11,781 nucleotides of DNA from DAIQON01 sp036787835 (GCA_036787835.1 DAIQON010000022.1:1-11781); one strand, 5' to 3'; positions 5,873-11,605 are shown, numbered from the stretch's first letter. Notes: generated by a model not told the origin, from the letters alone. Made by a program: numbers and translations.

Positions 5873-7033
5873 TCAGTGACTATGGTCACTAGCTGCCGTT
5901 GACTTGCCATTCATCATTTTCAGCATTGGCAAACCCTTACTTCGCACGAAGCGGTACACTAATACCCCTGCTAGTAAAAGGAAGGCTATGTTTAGGACTG
6001 TAGTGTAATTCCAGCTAATACTTGCCTCAGCTACTTTAGCTGCTCGTTCAGTAGGGATTAAGTGTAGTAGGCTGAATATTATTTCAATAGCATAGCCAGC
6101 CAGAGCCATAGCTACATAAAAAGTGCCGAAGATAAATAACATCATCTTAGTTCCGTAGTATTTACGATAAATCAGTAATATAGGAATAATAATTAGGTCG
6201 GCAAAGATAAAGCTAACTACACCACCGAAACTGATACCGCCATTCCATAGCACACCAGCTAACGGTACGTTACCAATAGAGCAGACGAAGCTAACCACCG
6301 ACACCAATGGGCCGATTAGTGGACCCCATAGCTTAGATAATAGGGGGTGACTAGTCAAAAAGAACTTCTGCCAAAAACTATTTGGCACCCACGCACCAAC
6401 AGCACCAGCAATTAACAGACCACCTACAACGTCTCGTATTACAGCAGCCCATTCCATAACAAAGATGTGTGAAACTGATGTAAACCCCTCTGGTGAACCT
6501 AGACGCTGCCAAAAACTGCCCTGACGCTTAATACTCATATCCATTGCAGCGTGGCCTTCCATTGAACCAAGTAAACCTTTCTCAGCTTGGAAGTGAGCTT
6601 CTTCAAGCAGCTTCTTTCTAAGGAACAGGCGGAATAAGACTGCAATAAAAATAATCATCAGCGGTCCACCAACGAACTCTGCTAGCGTAAATTGCCAAGC
6701 TAATAGCAGAGCTAGAATAATGCCTAATTCAATCACTAAGTTAGTTGAAGCAATTTCAAACGTCATTGCAGCAGTAAAGCTTGCACCCTTGTTCCACAGG
6801 GAGCGGGCTAATGCAACGGCAGCATAGGAACATGACGAGCTGGCAGTACCAAGACCTGTTGCTATTAGTAACGTCTTAGGTTTGTCATCACCTAATAGCT
6901 TGGTAATAGTTTTACGGCGTACAACTGCTTGGACAATGGCAGACAGTATAAAGCCAAGTATTAACGCCCACAGTATCTCCCAAGTCATTGAACCTGCAAG
7001 TTTCAGGGCGTGTAGAATTGCATGGAGAAACAT
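5873..7033 (-). CDS. YraQ/COG0701-family permease (ArsP-like), 386 aa
   Basis: This is a polytopic membrane protein of the predicted permease family COG0701 (DUF318), which includes organoarsenical exporters of the ArsP type. There are about eight hydrophobic spans. The family's internal duplication is clear: C68-S-Y-A-A-V-A-L-A-R-S-L-W (residues 68-80) and C251-S-I-G-N-V-P-L-A-G-V-L-W (251-263), each followed by G-x-S-F. A soluble loop lies at about 138-190. The C-terminus is His-containing (DHSH). The substrate is unknown; a metal or metalloid, or another thiol-binding cargo, is plausible from the paired CS motifs and the His-rich SHOCT partner downstream. No Shine-Dalgarno is seen before the ATG. 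Confidence 0.85.
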   Translation of the reverse strand: MFLHAILHALKLAGSMTWEILWALILGFILSAIVQAVVRRKTITKLLGDDKPKTLLIATGLGTASSSCSYAAVALARSLWNKGASFTAAMTFEIASTNLVIELGIILALLLAWQFTLAEFVGGPLMIIFIAVLFRLFLRKKLLEEAHFQAEKGLLGSMEGHAAMDMSIKRQGSFWQRLGSPEGFTSVSHIFVMEWAAVIRDVVGGLLIAGAVGAWVPNSFWQKFFLTSHPLLSKLWGPLIGPLVSVVSFVCSIGNVPLAGVLWNGGISFGGVVSFIFADLIIIPILLIYRKYYGTKMMLFIFGTFYVAMALAGYAIEIIFSLLHLIPTERAAKVAEASISWNYTTVLNIAFLLLAGVLVYRFVRSKGLPMLKMMNGKSTAASDHSH

Positions 7034-7106
7034 AACATAATAATAGCTTAAAACCCTAACATGACTCTAACTCGCTTTAAGGGGACAACTTCAGGTTATC
7101 AAAAAA

Positions 7107-7124
7107 GGAGTCAAAATTGACCCC
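7107..7124 (-). terminator. Rho-independent terminator for the XRE gene transcript
   Basis: GGAGTC (7107-7112) and GACCCC (7119-7124) pair with one mismatch and can extend by A-T pairs into a small loop. On the minus strand TTTTTT follows directly. It is placed between element copy 5 and the permease promoter region. Confidence 0.7.
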
Positions 7125-7135
7125 TATTAGAGAAA

Positions 7136-7258
7136 GCTTGGTGCAGCAGGTGGGAAAAAGTTTACACCTTATTAGGGATGAGATAGCCCGTTGGAGGAAG
7201 ATATTGGAAGTGCCTTATAGCGAATATTCGTTATCTAAGTAAGACTCGGGAGTTACAC
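7136..7258 (+). repeat. Dispersed boundary element, copy 5, intact micro-ORF 7141-7242
   Basis: This is close to the family consensus. The left core GCTTGGTGCAGCAGG leads into GTG 7141 (or TTG 7138), reading VQQVGKSLHLI, then RDEIARWRKILE, then VPYSEYSLSK and TAA. The right end GGGAGTTACAC is at 7248-7258. There is no obvious ribosome site beyond a weak GAGAAAG. The XRE gene stop lies 14 bp further on. It is 123 bp from left core to right end. Confidence 0.87.
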
Positions 7259-7272
7259 GCAGCTGTATAAAT

Positions 7273-7806
7273 CTATTTTGTTTCAGATGATAAATCAACC
7301 ATAAGCTGGAGAGCCTCTGGCGGAGTATCAATCGGGACACGATCTACATGCTGGTCTAAGAAACTAACCAGACCAACCCTACTGTCTGCATCTCCAGAAA
7401 GATATAGTACGTAAGCTGCTGGGGCCAACTGTCCGCCACGCTCGACGACCATTTCAGTAAATCTCTCTCCTGCAGCTCTCTGTTTAGCTGAACGCTCTTG
7501 GCCAGCAGGACTATCTTCGACAAGTCTCTCTGCAACTACTTCACAAGCATTGGCGAGACTTACCTCACCTAAAAGACTTAAAACTTCTGAAGATACACCA
7601 ACTCTTTCAGCGATTCGATCCATGTATTCCTGCGGTGGAAATGTATCACCCATTACCCATCGGGTTATACTTTGTGAAGCAACACCCAAACTTGCAGCAA
7701 ATTCTGCCTGACTACCCTCAAAAACACGAGCATGTGTAAATAGTAACGCCGAAAATAAAGTCGGATTTGGTTCTCTCCTGTTATGCGTGCCTCTATTGCG
7801 AGTCAT
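7273..7806 (-). CDS. XRE-family helix-turn-helix regulator, 177 aa
   Basis: The N-terminal half carries a Cro/C1-type HTH at about 30-58: GSQAEFAASLGVASQSITRW, then VMGDTFPPQEYM. The segment 61-80 (YMDRIAERVGVSSEVLSLLG) completes the usual five-helix fold. The C-terminal part (about 85-177) is mostly helical, with no ligand-binding domain I recognise. The N-terminal Arg-rich tail (MTRNRGTHNRR) could contact DNA. The unit has its own promoter with an inverted repeat over the -10, suggesting autoregulation. The -10 ends 9 nt before the ATG, so the leader is almost absent. Its targets cannot be told from the window. Confidence 0.8.
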   Translation of the reverse strand: MTRNRGTHNRREPNPTLFSALLFTHARVFEGSQAEFAASLGVASQSITRWVMGDTFPPQEYMDRIAERVGVSSEVLSLLGEVSLANACEVVAERLVEDSPAGQERSAKQRAAGERFTEMVVERGGQLAPAAYVLYLSGDADSRVGLVSFLDQHVDRVPIDTPPEALQLMVDLSSETK

Positions 7807-7809
7807 AAG

Positions 7810-7844
7810 TAGTATATTGTAATATAATATGTACTATTTTGCAA
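7810..7844 (-). promoter_or_regulatory. XRE gene promoter with imperfect inverted repeat
   Basis: On the minus strand TTGCAA (7839-7844), a 17-bp spacer and TACAAT (plus 7816-7821) are followed 9 nt later by the ATG. TAGTATATT (7810-7818) and AATATGTACTA (7826-7836) form an imperfect inverted repeat across the -10, a candidate operator for the XRE protein itself. TTGCAA is self-complementary, so a plus-strand promoter (TTGCAA-N17-TATTTA, ending at about 7867) toward element copy 6 is also possible. Confidence 0.6.
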
Positions 7845-7876
7845 GTTATTTATGTGCTTGCTATTTACATAAAAAA

Positions 7877-7896
7877 GGCCTCTTTTTACAGAGGCC
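7877..7896 (-). terminator. Rho-independent terminator for the transcript of the 259-aa unknown gene
   Basis: GGCCTCT (7877-7883) and AGAGGCC (7890-7896) form a perfect 7-bp stem with a 6-nt loop. TTTTTT follows on the minus strand. It lies beyond element copy 6 and just upstream of the XRE promoter, and would insulate that promoter from read-through. A decayed version of the same hairpin is at 1845-1863. Confidence 0.85.
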
Positions 7897-7901
7897 GTTA
7901 A

Positions 7902-8030
7902 GCTTATGCTTGGTGCACCTGGTGGGTAAAAGTTTACACCTTATTAGGGGTGAGATGGCTAGATGGAGAGAGTTACTTGATATACCGTATCAAGAGTATT
8001 TACTGTCTAAGTAAGTTACGGGAATTACAC
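7902..8030 (+). repeat. Dispersed boundary element, copy 6, intact micro-ORF 7913-8014
   Basis: The full left core GCTTATGCTTGGTGCAC is present. The frame from GTG 7913 (TTG 7910 before it) reads VHLVGKSLHLI, then RGEMARWRELLDI, then PYQEYLLSK and TAA; it is open upstream to an ATG at 7829. The right end GGGAATTACAC (8020-8030) contains, on the opposite strand, the last codon and stop (GTG TAA) of the 259-aa gene. CTTGATA and TATCAAG (about 7976-7994) make a perfect hairpin inside this copy; other copies have only partial pairing there. Confidence 0.87.
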
Positions 8031-8804
8031 TTTTCTGTCTTCTGAGCCAACAGCTTTTCGCAATACTCGAACAAATACTGGTTCAGATTTAATACCTCTA
8101 GTGGTAAACCACTCTATGGCAGATTCTATATTACCAACAACTGTTAATTCACCGTCGTTCTCAACGACTGTTAATGGACAATCCTTTTTATTTCTCTCTA
8201 TTACTCTTAGCATTGCGGGCCAAGAGTGTCGTGAGCCATTTCCACCGTAAAGTTCACTAAAACGAGCGCTGGTTAAAACCATATCATTATCTGTTAGCAC
8301 CATGTCTTCGAGTGGTGTCATTTTTTCTGGAGGCACAATTTCCCAGCCAGGATTAGCAGTAACTCTTAGTGAGTAATTAAATGGGTCGCTGAACCTGAAT
8401 TCCTGTGCTCCAGCGTGGTCTCTTGGCAATATATGAGAATGGCGTTCTAGAAGCCTACCGCCTTGTTCAAAGATCGTATGAACGTCATCGTCACCTGGTA
8501 CAATCAAGCACACTTCTCTTAGCTCTTCTAGTAAGGGTAGTCTTAAACCTTTTGCAAAAATTGATGGTTCGTTGGCTTGACCTTCAACAAAACGTGAAGT
8601 TTTGCTTTCACTTTCTGTTTGCCAATAGGCAATTGTGGGAGGAACACCCTCTGACACCTCTGGGTTTACATAAGTAAAAAATTCGCTATTAGTGGAGTTA
8701 CGAACGGCCCATCTTATTGCCTCATAAAAACCATGAAGTCGTGCTGCAACTTCGGGATCACGAGGAACCATAAACTCATCCATTAGACTATTTTCATAAG
8801 CCAT
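8025..8804 (-). CDS. Unrecognised protein, 259 aa
   Basis: I do not recognise the family. It is soluble, acidic overall, and has no signal peptide or membrane span. Segments such as LPLLEELREVCLIVPGDDDV (about 89-108), HSHILPRDHAG (about 121-131) and TPLEDMVLTDNDMVLTSARF (about 162-181) are visible but match no motif I can name. Its final codon and stop lie inside the right end of element copy 6, so the gene ends exactly at the element boundary. ACGATAC (8812-8818) and GTATATCGT (8836-8844) form a loose inverted repeat upstream. No Shine-Dalgarno is present. It is a single-gene unit ending at the terminator at 7877-7896. Confidence 0.72.
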   Translation of the reverse strand: MAYENSLMDEFMVPRDPEVAARLHGFYEAIRWAVRNSTNSEFFTYVNPEVSEGVPPTIAYWQTESESKTSRFVEGQANEPSIFAKGLRLPLLEELREVCLIVPGDDDVHTIFEQGGRLLERHSHILPRDHAGAQEFRFSDPFNYSLRVTANPGWEIVPPEKMTPLEDMVLTDNDMVLTSARFSELYGGNGSRHSWPAMLRVIERNKKDCPLTVVENDGELTVVGNIESAIEWFTTRGIKSEPVFVRVLRKAVGSEDRKV

Positions 8805-8866
8805 AAAGCATACGATACCACAATAGTAAGTTTTTGTATATCGTGATACAGCGGGTAATATGAGCA

Positions 8867-8884
8867 GGCAAATGGGACTTACGC
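8867..8884 (+). repeat. Short motif GCAAATGGGACTTACGC
   Basis: This is a relative of the motif at 3391-3409, placed 63-80 bp upstream of the 259-aa gene start. The end (GGGACTTACGC) resembles the right end of element copy 2 (GGGGTTACGC). The stretch from 8885 to 8941 shows no hairpin or gene. Confidence 0.4.
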
Positions 8885-8941
8885 TAAGTTTAAGTTGTTA
8901 TTGGCAATTATAATATGGTGAAGTTTTAAGTATTTTATCTG

Positions 8942-9060
8942 TTGGTGAAGCAGGTGGGAAAAAGTTTACACCTTATTAGAGATGAGATACGTCGCTGGAG
9001 GAAGATATTAGAAGAGTCTTATCAAAAGAATAAATTATCGAATTAACTTGCTAGTATTAC
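8942..9060 (+). repeat. Dispersed boundary element, copy 7, intact micro-ORF 8945-9046
   Basis: TTG-GTG at 8942-8947 opens VKQVGKSLHLI, then RDEIRRWRKILEE, then SYQKNKLSN and TAA. The core is fully kept; the C-terminal third is the most divergent (S for P, N for the second Y). The Arg before Trp uses CGC, where other copies use AGA, AGG or CGT. The right end is degenerate (TAGTATTAC). The stop of the 94-aa gene is 5 bp further on. No terminator hairpin is seen to its left. Confidence 0.83.
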
Positions 9061-9064
9061 GTAG

Positions 9065-9349
9065 TTAATTTTGAACAGGGTGGCGAACAATAGTCTTGTC
9101 CTGAATACTGCCAGCATTTGGCTGTACTCTTGCAATTTGCCTTTCTCTAGCAGCCTGCAGAACTCTTGCCGTAGGGGCATCATCTATATCAATAGCTACT
9201 GGATAATACTCGTGTGAAAATGTATCTAAGCCTTCTAGCCAGATTTTAGTAGGATCTCGTTCTTCTGAACATGGGTAGCCCTCTATATGTTCTGGGGCAT
9301 CCTCGCCCTTCGTAAAATCAAAACTTGATGACATAAATTTAGGCGGCAT
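9065..9349 (-). CDS. Unrecognised small protein, 94 aa
   Basis: I do not recognise the family. It is a short soluble protein, acidic in the middle (HEYYPVAIDIDDAPTARVLQ at about 46-65) with a basic segment after it (AARERQIARVQP) and a single Cys at position 27. The start is well supported: AGGAG lies 5 nt before the ATG. It is the only single-gene unit here with a strong Shine-Dalgarno, which contrasts with the near-leaderless genes around it. An internal Met at residue 6 is a less likely start. Confidence 0.7.
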   Translation of the reverse strand: MPPKFMSSSFDFTKGEDAPEHIEGYPCSEERDPTKIWLEGLDTFSHEYYPVAIDIDDAPTARVLQAARERQIARVQPNAGSIQDKTIVRHPVQN

Positions 9350-9413
9350 GTTGACTCCTTATAACTATAGATTATCAATCAGGTTTTTTATTGCAAGCAT
9401 AACCAAAACAAAA

Positions 9414-9433
9414 ACCTCTGAATTAACAGAGGT
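9414..9433 (-). terminator. Rho-independent terminator for the DUF218 gene transcript
   Basis: ACCTCTG (9414-9420) and CAGAGGT (9427-9433) form a perfect 7-bp stem with a 6-nt loop, followed on the minus strand by TTTTTGTTTT. On the plus strand the right arm AGAGGT sits 4 nt before the ATG at 9438, so it could double as a ribosome site for the micro-ORF of copy 8. Confidence 0.85.
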
Positions 9434-9440
9434 CACTATG

Positions 9441-9564
9441 CTTATGGTGCAACAGGTGGGAAAAAGTTTACACCTTATTAGGGATGAGGTGGCGAGATGG
9501 AGGAAGATATTGGAAGTGCCATATCAAAAGCATCTACTCAATAAGTAAGAGCTGGGAGTTACAC
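9441..9564 (+). repeat. Dispersed boundary element, copy 8, intact micro-ORF 9444-9548
   Basis: ATG 9444 (or the in-frame ATG 9438) opens MVQQVGKSLHLI, then RDEVARWRKILE, then VPYQKHLLNK and TAA. Compared with copy 5, six codons differ synonymously (CAA/CAG, GCG/GCC, AGA/CGT, CCA/CCT, CTC/TTA and similar). This is the copy with the best translation signal, since GAGGT precedes ATG 9438. The right end GGGAGTTACAC is at 9554-9564; the DUF218 stop is 11 bp further on. Confidence 0.88.
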
Positions 9565-9575
9565 AAAGACTATCG

Positions 9576-10175
9576 TTAGTGATGCTTGCCCAGAGCTTTG
9601 TCGTGTTTAGCCCAGTAATGGTACATTGGTGCGGTATAGAACTTATCCTCAAGCCAGGCATGGTCTCCGGATTGCATGGGTTTTAAAAACTCTGTTTGCA
9701 CTTCAAGTGTGTGCGGTTCGTTATAGATACTACCAACTTCGCATTCTATTGGTTCAAAGGCTACAGTGTATTCGCTCCCCAATACACGGCTACACAGAAA
9801 CTTTAATCGTGGGATACGAAATCCTGCTGCCACGAACAGAAGATTATTGAGGTGTCGGGGAATTAATAATTGTGTTTTTAAGTAATAGAGATTACTAATA
9901 GTGTCCTTTGAATCACCTTCTCTAAGTATTTTCCTATCAGGCAAACCTTTTTTAATAAGATAGTCGGCGAGTGCGTCACATTCCCTGAATGGCTGTGTGA
10001 GACCCTGATTGTCAATCGATATTCCCCACTTTCCCGATGTGGCAATAAATGGAGCTACGCCGTTATCGAATAGTTCTTTGGCCTTATCAAGGCAGTCATA
10101 AATTTGCTTTGGGAACTTCCACGTTTTCGTGTCAGGTTGCGAGCCAAGAACAATAATTAAGTCATATTTTGTCAT
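9576..10175 (-). CDS. DUF218 / YdcF-SanA-ElyC-like protein, 199 aa
   Basis: The protein has the order of motifs seen in the DUF218 fold: an N-terminal strand ending in VLGS (9-12), SGK (47-49), E65 in the helix FRECDALADYLIKKGLP, then E87 and DSKDTISN (88-95), and a basic RIPRLKF (120-126). Family members are linked to envelope and cell-wall related functions or bind nucleotides/SAM; the exact reaction is unknown. It lacks the N-terminal membrane anchor found in SanA and ElyC, so it is probably cytoplasmic like YdcF. The start has an extended -10 (TGTTATACT) 8 nt upstream of the ATG, giving an almost leaderless mRNA. Confidence 0.8.
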   Translation of the reverse strand: MTKYDLIIVLGSQPDTKTWKFPKQIYDCLDKAKELFDNGVAPFIATSGKWGISIDNQGLTQPFRECDALADYLIKKGLPDRKILREGDSKDTISNLYYLKTQLLIPRHLNNLLFVAAGFRIPRLKFLCSRVLGSEYTVAFEPIECEVGSIYNEPHTLEVQTEFLKPMQSGDHAWLEDKFYTAPMYHYWAKHDKALGKHH

Positions 10176-10183
10176 TAGAGCCT

Positions 10184-10192
10184 AGTATAACA
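10184..10192 (-). promoter_or_regulatory. Extended -10 promoter of the DUF218 gene
   Basis: TGTTATACT on the minus strand is a TGn-extended -10, ending 8 nt before the ATG. No good -35 is seen, which is normal for extended -10 promoters. It predicts a leader of 0-2 nt. Confidence 0.55.
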
Positions 10193-10225
10193 TCCGCTAG
10201 TGGCAGGGTTTTAGACTTATACCGA

Positions 10226-10352
10226 CTATGCTTGGTGCAGAAGGTGGGTAAAAGTTTACACCTTATTAGGGTTGAGATGGTTAGATGGAGGAAGGTATTA
10301 TATAAACCTTATCAAGAATATCTACTAACTATGTAAGTGTAGGGATTTACAC
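10226..10352 (+). repeat. Dispersed boundary element, copy 9, intact micro-ORF 10235-10336
   Basis: The left core is CTATGCTTGGTGCAG. The frame from GTG 10235 (TTG 10232) reads VQKVGKSLHLI, then RVEMVRWRKVLYK, then PYQEYLLTM and TAA. The right end GGGATTTACAC (10342-10352) holds, on the minus strand, the last Val codon and TAA stop of the HAD gene. No terminator hairpin is evident to the left of this copy. Confidence 0.85.
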
Positions 10353-11015
10353 TACTAAACTTTCAAGCTTGTCGTAGCTTACGTCATTCCAATCATTAAC
10401 CGTAAGTGCGGTGTTTACAAGCGTGGACTTATCACTATTGTACTTGGTAATGCCTATTACCTTAGCGCCGGCAGCATTACCTGCCTGAATACCAGCCGCC
10501 GAATCTTCAAAGACTATGCTCTTCGCAGGAGAAGCACCTAAACGCTGAAGTGCTGCAAGGTACGATTCTGGGTGTGGCTTATGCTCTTTTATATCATCAG
10601 TAGTGATAACCTCGTCAAAGAAATCGTCCAGACCTAATATGCGTAATTTATTGTTCGTGCTTTGTCGTGACGCAGAGGTAGCTACAGCCATCGGGATATT
10701 GCGACTTTTTAAGTCATTCAATAAATCCAGTAAGTCAGGGTCGGCACTTACATGGTTTTCTTTTAGGTCATTGTATACGCTGGTGACTATCTTATCCGTA
10801 AACTCACTCTCATCTATATGAACGCCCGTACTTTCCTGCACAGCTGTTAATAATGTTGTTATTGAGCCACCTTTGTGAGCTTCATTATGAGGGTCTGGTA
10901 CAGACACTATATCTATATCGTAATCGTCTTTTAAGATTTTGCTCTTTACCCGATAAACCGAAGCGATCGAATCAATTAGTACGCCGTCCATATCAAAAAT
11001 TACAGCTTCTATCAT
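10347..11015 (-). CDS. HAD-superfamily hydrolase, beta-phosphoglucomutase/sugar-phosphatase-like, 222 aa
   Basis: All four HAD motifs are present: D8-x-D10-G-V (FDMDGVLIDS), the motif II strand VATSAS (111-116), K146 in EHKPHPES, and E170-D171-S-A-A-G. A helical cap lies between about 15 and 90. The motif I sequence and the KPHPE/FEDSAAG pair are typical of subfamily I members such as beta-phosphoglucomutase and small sugar or 2-deoxyglucose phosphatases; the substrate is not resolved. The stop codon lies inside the right end of element copy 9. The start has an extended -10 (TGCTATACT) only 6 nt upstream, predicting a leaderless mRNA. Confidence 0.88.
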   Translation of the reverse strand: MIEAVIFDMDGVLIDSIASVYRVKSKILKDDYDIDIVSVPDPHNEAHKGGSITTLLTAVQESTGVHIDESEFTDKIVTSVYNDLKENHVSADPDLLDLLNDLKSRNIPMAVATSASRQSTNNKLRILGLDDFFDEVITTDDIKEHKPHPESYLAALQRLGASPAKSIVFEDSAAGIQAGNAAGAKVIGITKYNSDKSTLVNTALTVNDWNDVSYDKLESLVV

Positions 11016-11021
11016 GTACTG

Positions 11022-11030
11022 AGTATAGCA
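11022..11030 (-). promoter_or_regulatory. Extended -10 promoter of the HAD gene
   Basis: TGCTATACT on the minus strand ends 6 nt before the ATG, so transcription should begin at the start codon. No clear -35 is present. Confidence 0.55.
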
Positions 11031-11036
11031 AAACGA

Positions 11037-11054
11037 GCATATGGGATTTTCACC
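11037..11054 (+). repeat. Short motif GCATATGGGATTTTCACC
   Basis: This is the third same-strand relative of the motif at 3391-3409, 22-39 bp upstream of the HAD start. It overlaps the region where a -35 would lie. Confidence 0.4.
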
Positions 11055-11083
11055 AACACCTCAGTAGTGGTTATAAAATGAAA

Positions 11084-11106
11084 ACGACACGCTTGTGACG
11101 TGCCGT
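11084..11106 (-). terminator. Rho-independent terminator for the 127-aa gene transcript
   Basis: ACGACACG (11084-11091) and CGTGCCGT (11099-11106) pair with one mismatch around a 7-nt loop, followed on the minus strand by TTTTCATTTTAT. It resembles the stem at 3437-3458 in sequence (GACACG/CGTG). Confidence 0.7.
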
Positions 11107-11121
11107 CTCTGTTAGCCTGAA

Positions 11122-11233
11122 TTGGTGCAGCATAGCGGACGCATTTCAAACATCTGCACTAGAAGTAATCAATGATTATAAGCTGCAGCAATTAGTAGAA
11201 GTATTCGATTTGTCTAGCACGCTACTCAGCTAA
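11122..11233 (+). repeat. Divergent boundary element: short left core, different body
   Basis: TTGGTGCAGCA (11122-11132) matches the left core, but the micro-ORF does not follow. The slot has about the usual length before the next minus-strand stop (11222). A different plus-strand frame is open from 11099 to TAA 11231-11233, without an ATG, GTG or TTG start. Its tail reads ALEVINDYKLQQLVEVFDLS then STLLS, which looks protein-like. It could be a gene fragment or a diverged element body. Confidence 0.4.
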
Positions 11234-11605
11234 TGTATCACCAAGAGCTTCAATTAATTTTGATTCAATATCTGCTCTTCCTAGAACTTCTCTATGGTCG
11301 CCAATCTTAATAGTCCACTCGTCTTCACCAGTACGTTCAATTCGTGTAGGCTCTGGTGCAAAGTGCTGCCAAGCTGGATTTTCAGTAAATTCCGAGATAG
11401 CTTGAGCTAATTCGGGTGCCATGGACATCGTACCCAAGGTTGTCCCCACATCAACCTGCAATGCACTCATTAAGCTTCCAGCAGAAATAGATTTACCTTC
11501 GTCGCCAATTGGAACGAGCGTAGGCTCTGCGACTTCCATAGGCACATCAACCAGCCACTCTGGCAAACCTGCCGATACTAAAGGGTGTCGTTCACCTGGA
11601 ATCAT
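11222..11605 (-). CDS. Unrecognised protein, 127 aa
   Basis: I do not recognise the family. It is a small acidic soluble protein with few basic residues and no cysteines. The N-terminal part is rich in Pro and Val (EWLVDVPMEVAEPTLVPIGD at about 16-35), with a more helical C-terminus (ADIESKLIEALGDTLAE). The reading frame is supported by a consensus promoter directly in front of it: TTGACA-N16-TATAAT with the -10 ending 6 nt before the ATG. That predicts a leaderless mRNA. A terminator lies beyond the element remnant at its 3' side. Confidence 0.75.
   Translation of the reverse strand: MIPGERHPLVSAGLPEWLVDVPMEVAEPTLVPIGDEGKSISAGSLMSALQVDVGTTLGTMSMAPELAQAISEFTENPAWQHFAPEPTRIERTGEDEWTIKIGDHREVLGRADIESKLIEALGDTLAE

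Noticed and set aside
7829..7912. Upstream extension of the copy 6 micro-ORF to ATG 7829
   Set aside because: The extension runs through the XRE promoter region and the terminator hairpin and is not shared by other copies; the conserved part begins at GTG 7913.
7975..7994. Perfect hairpin CTTGATA/TATCAAG inside copy 6 as a general structural feature of the element
   Set aside because: Other copies show only partial pairing at this place (for example ATATTGG with CCATAT in copy 8), so it is not a consistent structure.
8405..8677. Plus-strand 90-aa frame inside the 259-aa gene
   Set aside because: It is a shadow of the minus-strand gene with no promoter or ribosome site. The same applies to the frames at 2141-2329, 4725-4916, 9626-9850, 10603-10821, 10853-11098 and 11421-11612.
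791..10352. Boundary elements as canonical integron attC sites
   Set aside because: Position and length fit (about 120 bp at gene 3' ends), but the ends do not match RYYYAAC/GTTRRRY. The minus-strand left box is GTGTAAC while the far end reads GCTGCAC, GGTGCAC, GTTGCAC or CTTCACC. The body does not fold into a consistent imperfect hairpin across copies, and its conservation is codon-like. A covariance-model search for attC would settle it.
791..10352. Elements as a CRISPR array
   Set aside because: The copies are far apart, longer than CRISPR repeats, and separated by complete genes instead of short spacers.
791..10352. Elements as insertion sequences or MITEs
   Set aside because: No terminal inverted repeats or target-site duplications are visible, copies are never inside genes, and the body is codon-conserved; similar end boxes are in direct orientation.
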